64,000 bases of DNA from Strigamia acuminata (GCA_949358305.1 OX442318.1:15854517-15918516), one strand, 5' to 3'; positions 43,429-53,968 are shown, counted from the first letter of the stretch. Notes: generated by a model not told the origin, from the letters alone. Numbers and translations are program-made.

Positions 43429-44335
43429 CCTGGCGTGAAAATCCTTCGACCTTGCACACCGCGAAAACACAAAGGCGTAGAGAGTGGTACGGGCGTAGTA
43501 GAAGACACTCGTAGCACTACACAATCCGACGTCACGATCACAAACACTAACCGAAGCACAAGCACTTTCGAGGCGGAAAACCACAAATTGGAAGCCGATG
43601 CTACAATCAGCTGATAACCTAGAGTGAGTGTCCCCCTAGTGTCCTTTGAGATCGCCTGGGATCGCGGGAATACTAGGTGGCGCAGGGCTCAGCCTCACTC
43701 TAGAATACAAATGCAGCTTGGACAGACTTGTCCGAAGGGCTGCACCGATTCTAATAGGGAACCAACCAAAAGCCTTAAATAATATCTTAAAATAACAAAG
43801 TTTCACGACAGGGAAGGAGAAAAGTTGATGAATCTCTCGCGTAACGTCACGCGAGCTCGTGATAAAGGCACGAGCGGGTTTTCTCGAAAAACCCGTTAAA
43901 AGCGCTAATTTGGATTCGAAAATCCAAATTCTTCTCATTAAATGAGGCTCTTCACGAAAATACGCCAAAAATTCGTCGTAATAAATCAGATCGTCGATAC
44001 TGTGCATACGCCGGGGTATGACACAGCGAGAATCGTCTCGTTTCTCGATGAAAAGACGCTATTTTAGCGTTGTCGTGTCGCAAATCGACAAAAACTGAAA
44101 ATAAATAAAAAATTCGACTCAAAATTCGCGAGACCGCGGAATTATGGTCGAAATTAAATGCAGGGTCGCGTGGAAAACAGCACAGACTGCTCTGGAACGT
44201 CGGTAACGTAGCGGCGACGTTCTTCTCACCGAAATCGGGCCGGAAATCGACGTAAACCTAAAACGAAAAATTCGCCGCGAAATTCGCGAAAATTCGCTGA
44301 ATTTTCGGCGAAAATTAGTGGCAAAAGAATAGCTA
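43429..44335 (-). other. Leader of D, with structured RNA
   Basis: Same arrangement as the E leader. The stem P1 is at 43619-43628 with 43694-43703 and P0 follows to about 43746. CpG-rich palindromes near 44265-44320. Confidence 0.65.
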
Positions 44336-44353
44336 AACCATCCTCTGCTACCA
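44336..44353 (-). promoter_or_regulatory. Primer-binding site of D, initiator tRNA-Met
   Basis: Minus strand TGGTAGCAGAGGATGGTT, two bases from the LTR end. Confidence 0.9.
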
Positions 44354-44355
44354 AT

Positions 44356-44899
44356 TGAAGGGCAGCAGAGGAGAGCAGCGCAAAATTCGGTGCAAACCGA
44401 AGCGTGGAAACGTGCGCGGGCGCCGTGTCACGGACACGGACGTAGCGACGATGCTACAAATTGCCGAGACGAGTGCGCGCGGCCTAATGCCACTCATATG
44501 CGCCTAAACTAATTGTCAACAGCACAGAAGGTGCTCTAAATGAAATGCAATGCACTAAAAACATAAAACTTTACTGAAATGAATTGAAATCTTACATAAA
44601 TGTCCATTTTCCAGGTGGAGAGAAACAGACAAGCACCAAACCGTGTGCGCGGCCATCTTGGATGGTGAAAAGTACAAGGATGACACCTGGTGTCGGAATT
44701 AGGCGTTACATAAACAAAAAAACTAGAGAATGCATGGTACTCCATGCTTAAGTACACAAAACGAGGTAAATATATAAATAATCATAAATAAAGTCGAGAA
44801 TTGAATTATCACAACAAATACACTTGGATAATTAATAAACAAAAGATCAAATGTGATCCTATATCACATCGACACACTTTGGGCTATTTTTGACCAACA
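44356..44899 (-). repeat. 5' LTR of D
   Basis: 544 bp, minus-strand TGTTGGTCAAAAATAGCCC ... CCCTTCA, closely matching the E LTR. GGCCATCTTGG (YY1/Pho-like on the minus strand) lies at 44651-44661. Confidence 0.9.
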
Positions 44900-45020
44900 T
44901 ACGGCGGGAGTCTTCGATCTTCGAAAAGTAGCCGGCGAAGTCAACATCGCGGACATTTTTACAAAATGGCTCGCATCAGAACGTTTGCGATCACTGACTT
45001 CGAAGATCTTCCGAGCATAA
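44900..45020 (+). pseudogene. gag-pol: C pol, last 40 codons of RNase H
   Basis: Reads TAGVFDLRKVAGEVNIADIF then TKWLASERLRSL to a TAA stop at 45018-45020, matching the ends of G1 and G2 (NVADIFTKWLGSSQLR). It is the tail of the C frame left on the far side of D. Confidence 0.9.
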
Positions 45021-45241
45021 ACTTATCGTGACATTCCTAATTTAGTTTTTACCCGATTTCGAGGATCATCGAGTTTCTGAGGGAATTTTCGGGCTTCTTT
45101 AGAGAAGAGTTCTTCAATGATAGTACCCGGCTCGGTGATTCGAAACTTTATTATTTTCCATTTTTCTCATTAACTACATACTGTAATTCCAGTACCCGAT
45201 TGCATTTATCCCCTGTAAATATTTCCATCGAAGAGGGGATT
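45021..45241 (+). other. 3' untranslated region of C with polypurine tract
   Basis: The polypurine tract GAAGAGGGGATT ends at 45241, directly before the LTR. Nothing else seen. Confidence 0.75.
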
Positions 45242-45778
45242 TGTAGGTCTAAAGACCGATACTTAATCGATGTTAAATGTTTACATCATTTGTTTATCCT
45301 ATTTATCTTATTACATTTAAGTTATGATCCGCATTTCATAATATTTCTTATATTATCAAGTGTTTATATACATTCTGCAATGTAACGTACGAGATACCGT
45401 ACGATATATGTTTTCTACAACATGATTTGTTCTTTTGTTAACATGTAATGCTATTTTCCGGCACCAGGGTGCCATTACTGTATTCTTCCCAATCCAACAT
45501 GGCGCCGCACGTAGACAAGTGCGACTTGGCTGTTTTCACTCCAAAATGTAACGTATTAGTGTCATATTAAATTCATTTTATTATTTTAAACATTGGTATT
45601 GTTCTTGTGCACATTTGGTGCAATTGTCAGCGCATATAAGCAGCCGTAAGCTGCGCGCAATTACCGAATTTGGCGCACGTCGTATCACACTCGTTCGTAC
45701 GTGCAGTACGACTCGTTTCCCTTCGTTTTCACGCTTCCCGGCGATATTTCGCCGATATTTGCGCACTCCTCTGCTACA
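45242..45778 (+). repeat. Middle LTR of tandem C, shared by both units
   Basis: 537 bp, reads the same as 32881-33417. It follows a polypurine tract, as a 3' LTR should, and is followed by a PBS (45780-45797) and leader, as a 5' LTR should. Confidence 0.93.
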
Positions 45779-45779
45779 T

Positions 45780-47115
45780 TGGTAGCAGAGGATGGTTGTT
45801 TGCTGAATTCATTCATTCTTTGTGTGATTTTTGACGAAAAATTCGCGAAATTCGCGATTTTTCGCCAAAAACATTTATTTTCAGTGCCCAACGATCTTCG
45901 AGTTGATTTTCGTCCGCAAGACGATTCGTACGACGTTCACAACGTACCATCGACGTTCTGAAGTCTTCACGCCGTCGATTTCACCATTTTTGTATTTAAT
46001 TTTGCCTGGAATTGTGCGGGATTCGCAAATTTCACGGCAAAAATTATATTTTTCAGATTGTTCGTGTTATCAACGTTTCACCACAGCCAGGGCTGTCTTT
46101 CCAGCATTTCCTCATTTAATGTCGACCGAAATTGCACGGGATTCGCGAATTTTGGGCCGATTTTCGTTTATTTTTAGGTATTTCGTCTGTTTTCTGCCCG
46201 AATTTCGTCGTACGAACGTCCGAAACGTATCGCCGACGTTCACAGACAGCTTGTATTATCGATTCTACGATTCAACGTTTTATTTTGCCGAAAATTCTGC
46301 GAATTTCGCAAATTTTGCGGCAAAAATTGTCTATTTCTAGATTGCGACGATTTCTACATCAATTTTCGTTTTACGACGTGCCAACGACGTTCCAGACAAC
46401 CGGGGTTGTCTATCTCTTCATTATTTCGTTAATGTTCTCCGAGATCACGCGGGTTTCGCGAATTTCGAGAGAAATTTCTTTATTTTACAGATTTCACGCC
46501 ATTTTCGATTCACGACACTGCTTAGCGAAGAGCGGCAGTTACAACGAGAATCGAACACTCGATTGTTCGCCGCTTAGTTCCCCGGTGAACGGCGGTTATC
46601 TGCGATCTCTCAAGTGGAAGAAGAGCCTCGATTTTTCGAGAAGAGTTTGGACATTAACGTCCGAACTGCGTTTTCTCCGGCTTTTCGAGAAAGCCGCACC
46701 GTGCCTTCATTTGCACGAGGATCGCAACCGCGATCGATTCATCTATTTCTCCTTTGTGTCGAAATTACCTTTGTTAATTTTAAGGGGGATTTTGGTGGGT
46801 CATTTAGTATCCTTGGCGCCCTCCGCTCGATTCCGAGCATCGCGTCATTGTATTCTGTGGTGAGGCTGAGCCCTGCGCCACCTGACATTCCCGTAACCCT
46901 AGGTGGTTGTAAAGGACGTCAGGGGGACACTCACCACAGGTTATCAGGCAATTGTAGCATTGCCTCCCAATTCTGGTTTTTCCGCCTCGAACATCAAGTG
47001 CAGTGCTTCGATTACGTGCTCCGAACAATTAAGTGTGCATCGTGTGGAAATTCTCGTTTGTGCCATTCTCTGAGCCCGTGTGTTTTTCACGCTGTGTTTT
47101 GTTCTTCGTTCAGCG
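45780..47115 (+). other. PBS and leader of C' (second unit)
   Basis: Initiator-tRNA PBS at 45780-45797 and a leader that duplicates 33437-34754 with one base change at 45962. Contains the structured block at 46825-46939. Confidence 0.8.
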
Positions 47116-49071
47116 ATGCAGAAACCAGCCCATTCTTCGAGTGGTTTGATTCCCGACATGAAATCGATTGGACTATTCGGGACAACTCCATCGACGGCTC
47201 ACGCTTCTGAAAAAGGGCAATTCCGTCGACGCAATAAATCTGGCCCTCGTGATCTGTCGACTATCAAATGTTTTAATTGCGAACAATTTGGGCACTATGC
47301 CAATCGATGTCCGCTCCCACGCCGCCAAAATCAGGGTCAACCAACGGCTTCTCTCCAGCGCACGTCCCGCAGTAAAAGTCGTCGACAGAACAAGAACGCG
47401 GCTACGAAATCAAATCCCAACCGGCCTCGCGAAAGTTCTCATCCGCATCGAGAGGGGACATTTTTCGTCAATGCACCACAGGTCATTCATCCACCAGCTG
47501 TCCATTTCATGCAATCCAATGAATGGATAGTAGATTGCGGTGCAACGGACCATGTATCTCACGTACGCGCATGGTTCACCGATTTTACTGACGTGATACC
47601 GTTTGACATCGAGTTGGGACAGGGCAAGTCCCAAGTTACGGGCAAAGGAACAGTTCGACTTCTCACCGCAATTGACAAGGCCCGATGTGTTGTTAATTTA
47701 ACGAATGTTCTCTACGCACCGAATTTCGAAGCAAATTTGATTTCGGTTTCGAAGATTGATAAGACTCGTCATCACACGCACATCTTTAACGGCGAAATTC
47801 ACGTGTATCAAACGGACATTCGTAGCCCTCTCATACGAGCAAAAGAGAGAGGTGGATTGTATTATGTGGACGGTTTGTGTTCGACACCGACATTTGCGAC
47901 GACGATTTCTACGCCGGCTCAACCGACAAATATTACGGCGAACGAACCGACCACCCCACCGGTCCAAACATTCGTAACGACCGAAGAGGATTTTATCAAC
48001 ATCCCGAAACAGAGGAAGGGGAAAAGGCCGATCACGGATTTTCGGATAGAGATGCCAATTGTTGAAAGAGTGCAACACCCTCCTACCCAACAAGCTCCTA
48101 TCCCAGTCAATCCGATCCCTCCTCCTGTTCGTACTCCCATACACGCCCTCACCAACCCGCCTACTCTCCCGTCATATTCAAATGCATTGCAATCAATACC
48201 TACTGCAAATTCCTTTCCCTCGCTTGGCGATGCTTCTCAAGTCAAAAAGCAAGTCGTCGCCAATCCTGCTTCTGTCAAGGATGCCACTGGTTTGTGGCAC
48301 AGTCGGTTAGGGCATTTGCATACGAATGCGATGAAATTATTGGCCGCTAATGACCAAGTCTACGGGATGGAACCGGGAGAAGTACAGCGAGAGCTTGCTT
48401 GTAATGATTGCCGTATCGCGAAGTCAACTAGAGCATCGCATAAACCGGATCCGAACCCGAGTACTTCTAAGCCATTGGACCTCCTCCATATGGACGTTTG
48501 GGGACCGGCTCCTACTACATCTTTTGGAGGAGCACGTTTCGTTCTCACGATCATAGACGACGCCACCCGTTACTGTTGGATTATTCCATTGGCTCAGAAA
48601 TCGCAAGTTTTCGCATCTTTCAAAGACTTTGTTGCAAGGGTGGAGCGGATACAAGAAACGAGCGTCAAAGCCATACGTACTGATCGAGGCGGTGAATTTT
48701 TATCAAACGAATTTCTCCGCTACCTTCAGGACAAAGGGATTCAGGGTCAGCGAACGAACCCATCATCGCCACAAATGAATGGCACGGCCGAGCGCATAAA
48801 CAGAACGATGGCCGACAATTTTCGCGCAGTTCTATCCGAAACTAAATTGCCGGAAGCGCTCTGGGCCGAACTCGCAGTCTCGTTTTCTTATATCAAGAAC
48901 CGGAGTCCTCATTCACGACTCAACAATCAAGTCCCTTACATCCTTTGGCGGCAGAGAGCATTATCATTACGACATTTACGTAAACTGGGCTCCAAATGCT
49001 GGGTGCACTTCACGGCACCAGGCCGCAAGAAACTGGATCCCCGGGCCTGGGAGGGGTATTTAGTCGGCTAC
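47116..49071 (+). pseudogene. gag-pol: C' gag-pol, truncated after integrase
   Basis: Same capsid-less start as C. Runs through CCHC, protease and the whole integrase catalytic core (HMDVW, TDRGGEF, GTAERI) to LDPRAWEGYLVGY, then meets unrelated sequence at 49072 and stops at 49152. RT, RNase H, MBD-like domain and 3' LTR are absent. Differs from C by one silent-looking base in this part (47440). Confidence 0.9.
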
Positions 49072-50112
49072 ATATTTCGCCAACACATTACGAGTGTTTT
49101 CGCCAGTTTTAACGTCTCTCAGCACTGGAAATTACAACGTGGGACCACATAAGGATCCCAGGAAGCGATAGGAAGCGGTTTGGAAATAAATCGAATTGTT
49201 TTTCGTCGGAAACGAGCATTTTTCGGCGGCGACGAGAACGACGTCGCATTCGACGATAAAGCGTCGAAATTCATCAAGAGACGAGTGGAATTCGGCTGTG
49301 GAATCGTGTAGGAACACGATTGGATTCCCTAGAGACAGTAGGACATTTGTATTAATCGATTTATTATTAATTTGCGTTGTATTTTTGCCGAGATGTGCTG
49401 GGCAGCCAAATTCAAGATGGCGCCACACGTGTGAACACGGAAAAGCTTGGAGAATCGTCTGCAACACGTCGTAGGATTATTTCCACGTGGGATTTCGTCG
49501 ATTGGACGATCTACGAGGTTGCAACAAACGTTTCAGCGACGTTTCGGGATTTTTGGCGAACATTACGAGATTTTTGGACGCGTTTCGTGCGACGGGCACA
49601 AACGCATCACGGATTAGCCCGGGACGGGTATCTGTGCAACGAAGGGACCAGATAAGTCTTGTGCCAGGTGCACAAGTGAATTACAACGATTCAAGCGACG
49701 TTACAACGGCGTCAACGAGGGATTTTGCGACGCAAAAGTCCTGCAAAGAAGACAACTTGCCAGCAAAGGGTTATTGTTTATTTTCTGGGTTGTCGTGAAA
49801 CTTTGTATAGTTTATAAGTTTTTGTTTGGGCCTATTAGTGTATTCTGCACCCTTTTGGGTAGTCACCCAAGTGCAGTCTTATTTCGGTTTGGGCTTGTCC
49901 GTGGTACAAGGTAGCCGTCCCGCGCCACCAGGTTGGCGGTCGGAAGCTATCAGGGCGACCAAACTCGAGTATTAATCCTTCTTATAAGGATTTCCCCGGG
50001 AGGATTGTTATTTTTCTCCTTCATTTTGGTTGGGGAAAATTGTGTTTTTGTGAATTTTCCAAAGTGGAAAAGTGTATTTATTTGTGCAAAGTGCTGCAAA
50101 TAATCAGTGAAA
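49072..50112 (+). other. Leader of B (and possibly other LTR remnant)
   Basis: Starts abruptly after the truncated C'. CpG-rich up to about 49780, with a CAAGATGGCGCC motif at about 49422. From 49790 it resembles other leaders (GTCGTGAAACTTTGT is shared with E). Stem-rich block at 49845-49964. No gene seen. Whether 49072-49780 is truly B leader or a remnant of another LTR is unresolved. Confidence 0.5.
49845..49964 (+). promoter_or_regulatory. Structured leader RNA of B
   Basis: P0: CTGCAC (49845-49850) with GTGCAG (49871-49876), with TTGGGT/ACCCAA inside. P1: GTTTGG (49887-49892) with CCAAAC (49959-49964). GGTAGC pairs with GCTATC inside. CGCGCCACC in the middle matches the conserved GCGCCACC of E and C. 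Confidence 0.55.
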
Positions 50113-53100
50113 ATGTGTTTTGTGCCATCACTAAATATATTAGTGAGTGTGGTGTTGTTGAGCGGTACACGTTTTGTGCATACAGTGTTTTATGCAATAA
50201 GAAGGTCTTTAACAGACAATGTGCATGCCTGCAACAAGCAGACAATGGATGACACACACAAGGCACAATTGAAGATGGAAACACATGGACAGAATGTCTT
50301 TAACGGACAGGCAGTGTATAACGCACTTAATGAACACTTGAAAAGGAAAATTAGTGTTCTTGGAAAAGAGAAATTTGATTTGTGTTTTGATTATGACAAA
50401 AGTGTATTGTTACTAACCCACTTAGTCTGTAAGAGCGCATTAACAGAAAACATTGATGTTATGGCAGGGGCCATTAGTGATCTAGTTTTGACACTTTGTA
50501 AAATGCATGTGCATAAAGGGGAAGCAAATGGGGTTAGCAGTAACAAAGTGCAGGGCACTAGTGATGGTAATCAGAACAGCAACGTGGTTGATTCAAATGT
50601 GATTTTGAATGCCATGGATGATGTGCAAAACATCAAATCCCAACATGAATACGGGGATTTAGAATATTTGAACAAGGTTCAAATTAGAAAAGGAAATAAA
50701 GAATTGAATTTCACCACAATTAAAGGTGGTAACCCCCTTAATTCTGTTAAAACAAAGGAAGAAATTAGGCCTAAATTCACAGAAATGGAACATTCAAACC
50801 GGGTTCGGAATGAAAAGAGAGAGGGGGACCCAGATAATATGAAAAAGGGTTTTGTTAGCAATAGGAAATTGCATGGTGCAACCTTAATTAAGGGAAGTGG
50901 TCTTCCAAAGGGGATTTCAGGGAAATCCAAAAGAGGTTTGAGTAACCAAAAGTCAAGTATGACAAGAATTAAACCAAATGATCCCTTGAATTCTGATGCT
51001 AGAAATCAGAAAAAGAGTTCTAAAAATGTTACAAAGCGGAAAGAAAAGTTTTACAAGGACAGGGCTCTTCCATTCTCATTGTGGCATACCCGGATGGGGT
51101 ATTTAAATGAGGAAAGTGTTTACGCCATGAATGGGTCACAAGATGTTTTTGGTGTTCAATTGGAGAACACAGGGACCTCTCCTATGACAGGAGATTTGGC
51201 AAAGAAGAATGTTCTTCCAACACGGATGAATAAAGCAAATGGGACATTGGATTTGGTACATCTGAGTGTCTGGGATGTCCCACATGCACAGGGAGACAGA
51301 TATGTCGTATTTGTTGATGACCATTCGGAATATGTTTGGTTAAGACCGCTAAAGAAGAGTGTACTGGGTGAATTTCAAGAATGGTTATTTGAAATTAGAC
51401 AAATAATGGAGAAAATAGTTAGGAAAATTAGATTAGGTCCCGAGATAACTTCTTCACAAGAGGAATGGAATGAATTCACCCAAGTTAGAGGAATTGAAAT
51501 TGATGAAGAGGTATTTGATGATTTAGATGTCAATTCCATCTCAAAAAGGACAAATGAGAATATCACAGAAAGAGTGGAAATTTTAATTTTGGAAAATGGA
51601 TTTCCAAGCAATTTGTGGTTGGAGATGGCCAACACAATGGTTTACTTGTGGAATAGGACCCCCAGGATTAGTTTGGATTGGAAATCCCCGTACAATATAT
51701 TGTATAACAGATGCATTTCTGTGCGACACCTGAGGTGTATTGGGTCAAAAGTTAAGGTGTTTTATGTTAAGGATGGACTGAAACACTCCTTGGTGGGTGC
51801 CTTAATTGGGTATTCAAAATTTGGTAGGAAATATCGGATATGGGATCCGGAAAGGAACAGAGTATTTCAGTCAAATAATGTTAAGATACATGAGTGGAGT
51901 TATTGGCACGAGGGGGAATTGAAACCCTCTCTGAAAGTTTCCAACAGTTGCAATAGTTGCATTGAGAGTTTGAAAGCTGAAATTTCATCGAAGGTTGGTG
52001 TGCCAATATCCCCTCACCAAGAAGCCCCATCAACATTAGACTTGTTGGAATTAGAAAATCCGCCATTGTCGTTAAGTAAAGAAGTCGACATTAATGAGTG
52101 TGAAATTATTGAAAACGAGGGGGAACTCTTAGAGAGAATTGAATGTGATCTCTTAAAGACACATGTTGATTCCAAAGTGGAAACGGATGCGTTTTCTAGA
52201 GTTGATAAAGTTGGTTTGTCGACACCTAGGGAAGTTGACAGAGAAGGAGTTTATGAGGAAAATCTGCCATTGTTACCGAGCGGAGAAATTTACGTTGATA
52301 AGTGCGAAAGCATTGAAAACGAGGGAAAACACTTAGGAACATTTGTCACAAGTGATGAAGAGGTTTATGAGGGACTTACTTGTGAACAGGAATCTTCCTC
52401 TTTAGTGAATACAGTGGAAGATAAAATTTCCCCATCATCAAGCGAGGATAAAATGATTAAGACAGAGGGGGAGTTTGAAAGGGATTTTAGCAATAAGGAG
52501 AATAATTTGCCAATAGAAATCCCTCCAGAGTTAACACATGAGGAGTCTGAGCCAATTGCAAACGAAAGGGAAAAATTGGAACAGTTTACATTGGAAATTG
52601 AGCCCAATTCTGATGAAGGGTTTGGGCAGTTTGATCCCTTGACAGTTTGTGAAATCTCTTCGACGTCACTGGAGGATGACATTTCCCCAACACCGATAGA
52701 GACTACGGGTGTGAGTGACTACAAATCCATTGGGATAGAGGGGGAATGCCTAAAGACTAAAAGACGTAAGAAAAGATGTAAGAAAGCTAAGAATATTGCT
52801 TTAATGAAAACAAATGACGATGAATATCAATTAACGGTTAATGAACCGATATTGGATGATGAAATAACTAAAATTGAACAGAACTTAAGTCTCACGGCTG
52901 AGAACGACATGGGCGTAAGACTTAAACAAGACTTAGATATGAGTAGGTGGTGGAGACAAGCCACAACACACCAAATAGATAGTTACACAGAATGGGTCAG
53001 TGTTATCTATATTTCACCGAGCAATGACCGGCTTAAGACTATGAGTGATGTGAAAAGGTGGTGTGTTGCGGAAGATTATGTATTTGATTTAAGTCTATTC

Positions 53101-53208
53101 GATTTTTGTAACAGGGATCCAGTACACCCAGCATATCCTGTTTGTAACATGAGGTTGATTGAACTCAAGAATTCAAAAATAATCAGAGACAAATCCATTG
53201 AATTCTGA
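50113..53208 (+). CDS. B ORF: copia-derived protein with inactivated integrase and no RT
   Basis: About 1,031 residues from ATG 50113 (or 988 from ATG 50245; choice open. The first start adds a hydrophobic stretch, SLNILVSVVLL). The N-terminal 300 residues show no CCHC knuckle and no protease motif. From about 322 a copia integrase is recognisable but its functional residues are replaced: zinc-finger second His is Tyr (WHTRMGYL), both Cys are gone, HMDVW is HLSVW (about 384), the second Asp is Gly (IRLGPE, about 440), the Glu is Lys (SISKRTN, about 477). The region after the core (VRHLRCIGS; LVGALIGYS; WDPERNRVF) is well kept. Then a long acidic segment (about 640-880) with repeated IENEG-like motifs, a basic KTKRRKKRCKKAK patch (about 880), and a degenerate MBD-like end (942-1000: SVIYISPSND ... 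DVKRWC ... LFDFCN). Stops before any RT. CpG-poor, unlike its leader. Confidence 0.85.
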   Translation: MCFVPSLNILVSVVLLSGTRFVHTVFYAIRRSLTDNVHACNKQTMDDTHKAQLKMETHGQNVFNGQAVYNALNEHLKRKISVLGKEKFDLCFDYDKSVLLLTHLVCKSALTENIDVMAGAISDLVLTLCKMHVHKGEANGVSSNKVQGTSDGNQNSNVVDSNVILNAMDDVQNIKSQHEYGDLEYLNKVQIRKGNKELNFTTIKGGNPLNSVKTKEEIRPKFTEMEHSNRVRNEKREGDPDNMKKGFVSNRKLHGATLIKGSGLPKGISGKSKRGLSNQKSSMTRIKPNDPLNSDARNQKKSSKNVTKRKEKFYKDRALPFSLWHTRMGYLNEESVYAMNGSQDVFGVQLENTGTSPMTGDLAKKNVLPTRMNKANGTLDLVHLSVWDVPHAQGDRYVVFVDDHSEYVWLRPLKKSVLGEFQEWLFEIRQIMEKIVRKIRLGPEITSSQEEWNEFTQVRGIEIDEEVFDDLDVNSISKRTNENITERVEILILENGFPSNLWLEMANTMVYLWNRTPRISLDWKSPYNILYNRCISVRHLRCIGSKVKVFYVKDGLKHSLVGALIGYSKFGRKYRIWDPERNRVFQSNNVKIHEWSYWHEGELKPSLKVSNSCNSCIESLKAEISSKVGVPISPHQEAPSTLDLLELENPPLSLSKEVDINECEIIENEGELLERIECDLLKTHVDSKVETDAFSRVDKVGLSTPREVDREGVYEENLPLLPSGEIYVDKCESIENEGKHLGTFVTSDEEVYEGLTCEQESSSLVNTVEDKISPSSSEDKMIKTEGEFERDFSNKENNLPIEIPPELTHEESEPIANEREKLEQFTLEIEPNSDEGFGQFDPLTVCEISSTSLEDDISPTPIETTGVSDYKSIGIEGECLKTKRRKKRCKKAKNIALMKTNDDEYQLTVNEPILDDEITKIEQNLSLTAENDMGVRLKQDLDMSRWWRQATTHQIDSYTEWVSVIYISPSNDRLKTMSDVKRWCVAEDYVFDLSLFDFCNRDPVHPAYPVCNMRLIELKNSKIIRDKSIEF

Positions 53209-53267
53209 TGGGCTCATAGTTTTTCTTTTTGTTCTAGTGGGACCCCATATGCTGCTCAGAGGGGGTA

Positions 53268-53706
53268 TGTTGGTATTTGGAGCAGGCATATGGTGTCGGT
53301 CAGCTAAAGTCGCGTGATTTCGGTTAAATGCGACTGCGATACATCAAGTGTTTAACCGTATTTTGTCTCGAGGTCGAGAGTCGCTTGATTCTGGTTTTTA
53401 TCTCGTGTGTTTCTATATCGCAAGCGGCTCATATACTGCGGTGTTCAATTGTTGTGTCGTCTGCTCAAATGAGCAATTTATGTTTGACAATTTGTTCTGT
53501 TCTTAGCATTTGTACAGGACAAATCAACTTATGTTTAACTTTGATTTGTCCTATTCTTAGATATAGAGTGCAAAATAGCCTCTATGCATGTAACTTTTAG
53601 TTCACTTGTGATGCCTGAAATAAAATGGCCACTTGCATGACTGTTCAAGTGCAAGTTTTGAAAACCTGCCTATTATTTGATACACTCACCTGCCTATTAG
53701 TCAACA
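53268..53706 (+). repeat. 3' LTR of B
   Basis: 439 bp, preceded by the polypurine tract CAGAGGGGGTA and followed by the ATTTA TSD (53707-53711). The only complete LTR of B. Confidence 0.92.
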
Positions 53707-53711
53707 ATTTA

Positions 53712-53968
53712 CACACCAACGCGATGCGATTGTTGGCGAACAACGATCAGGTATATGGACTCGAACCCGCGGAAGTATCACAGGAACTGGCGTGCAATGA
53801 TTGCCGACTTGCAAAGTCCATAAGGGCTTCTCACAAGCCTGATCTGCATCCTTCAACTTCAAAGCCACTTGATCTCCTGCACATGGATGTCTGGGGGCCA
53901 AATCCGGTTCCTTCATTTGGTGGCGCCCGATTCGTTTTTACGGTTATTGATGACGCGACGCGATATAC
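53712..53968 (+). pseudogene. gag-pol: Copia A integrase, fourth fragment
   Basis: Resumes after B with HTNAMRLLANNDQVYG, completes the zinc finger (CNDC), passes the first catalytic Asp (HMDVW) and is cut after DDATRY by the LTR of E. Nearly identical to E at 57226-57480. Confidence 0.9.

Larger units (their letters stand above)
38905..44899 (-). mobile_element. Copia element D, minus strand, 3' truncated, inserted in C
   Basis: Same family as A and E. 5' LTR 44356-44899, PBS, leader and gag-pol up to RNase H; the 3' end and 3' LTR are missing. Its LTR start (TGTTGGTCA, minus) abuts the resumed C frame at 44900. About 270 bp of C and the 3' end of D were lost together at the junction near 38904. 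Confidence 0.88.
32881..49071 (+). mobile_element. Copia element C in tandem form (LTR-internal-LTR-internal)
   Basis: 5' LTR 32881-33417, first internal region broken by D, middle LTR 45242-45778, then a second internal region that stops inside integrase-linker at 49071. The two copies (32881-36710 and 45242-49071, offset 12,361) differ at only two positions that I can find (33601/45962 and 35079/47440). Confidence 0.88.
32713..53706 (+). mobile_element. Copia-derived element B, inserted in A
   Basis: LTR ends TGTTGGTATTTGG and ...TAGTCAACA, TSD ATTTA on both sides. The 5' LTR is cut after 168 bp by C; the rest of that LTR and the PBS were lost where C' meets B at 49071. The remaining leader, one long ORF, a polypurine tract and a complete 3' LTR are present. 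Confidence 0.88.
9890..53968 (+). mobile_element. Copia element A, host of the whole nest, broken by several insertions
   Basis: LTR at 9890-10392, PBS, leader, gag start at 11304. The coding region continues across three insertions: G1 (11696-25880, TSD GATTT), a deleted gypsy (26702-32149, TSD ATAT) and B (32713-53706, TSD ATTTA). At 53968 it is interrupted again by E (...GATATAC then TGTTGG). The rest of A lies beyond the window. Between insertions it stays open and is nearly identical to E, so it is itself young. Confidence 0.9.

Noticed and set aside
50113-50190. Signal peptide on the B protein
   Set aside because: The hydrophobic stretch depends on the upstream ATG; the ATG at 50245 removes it, and copia Gag proteins are not secreted. 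Kept only as an open point.
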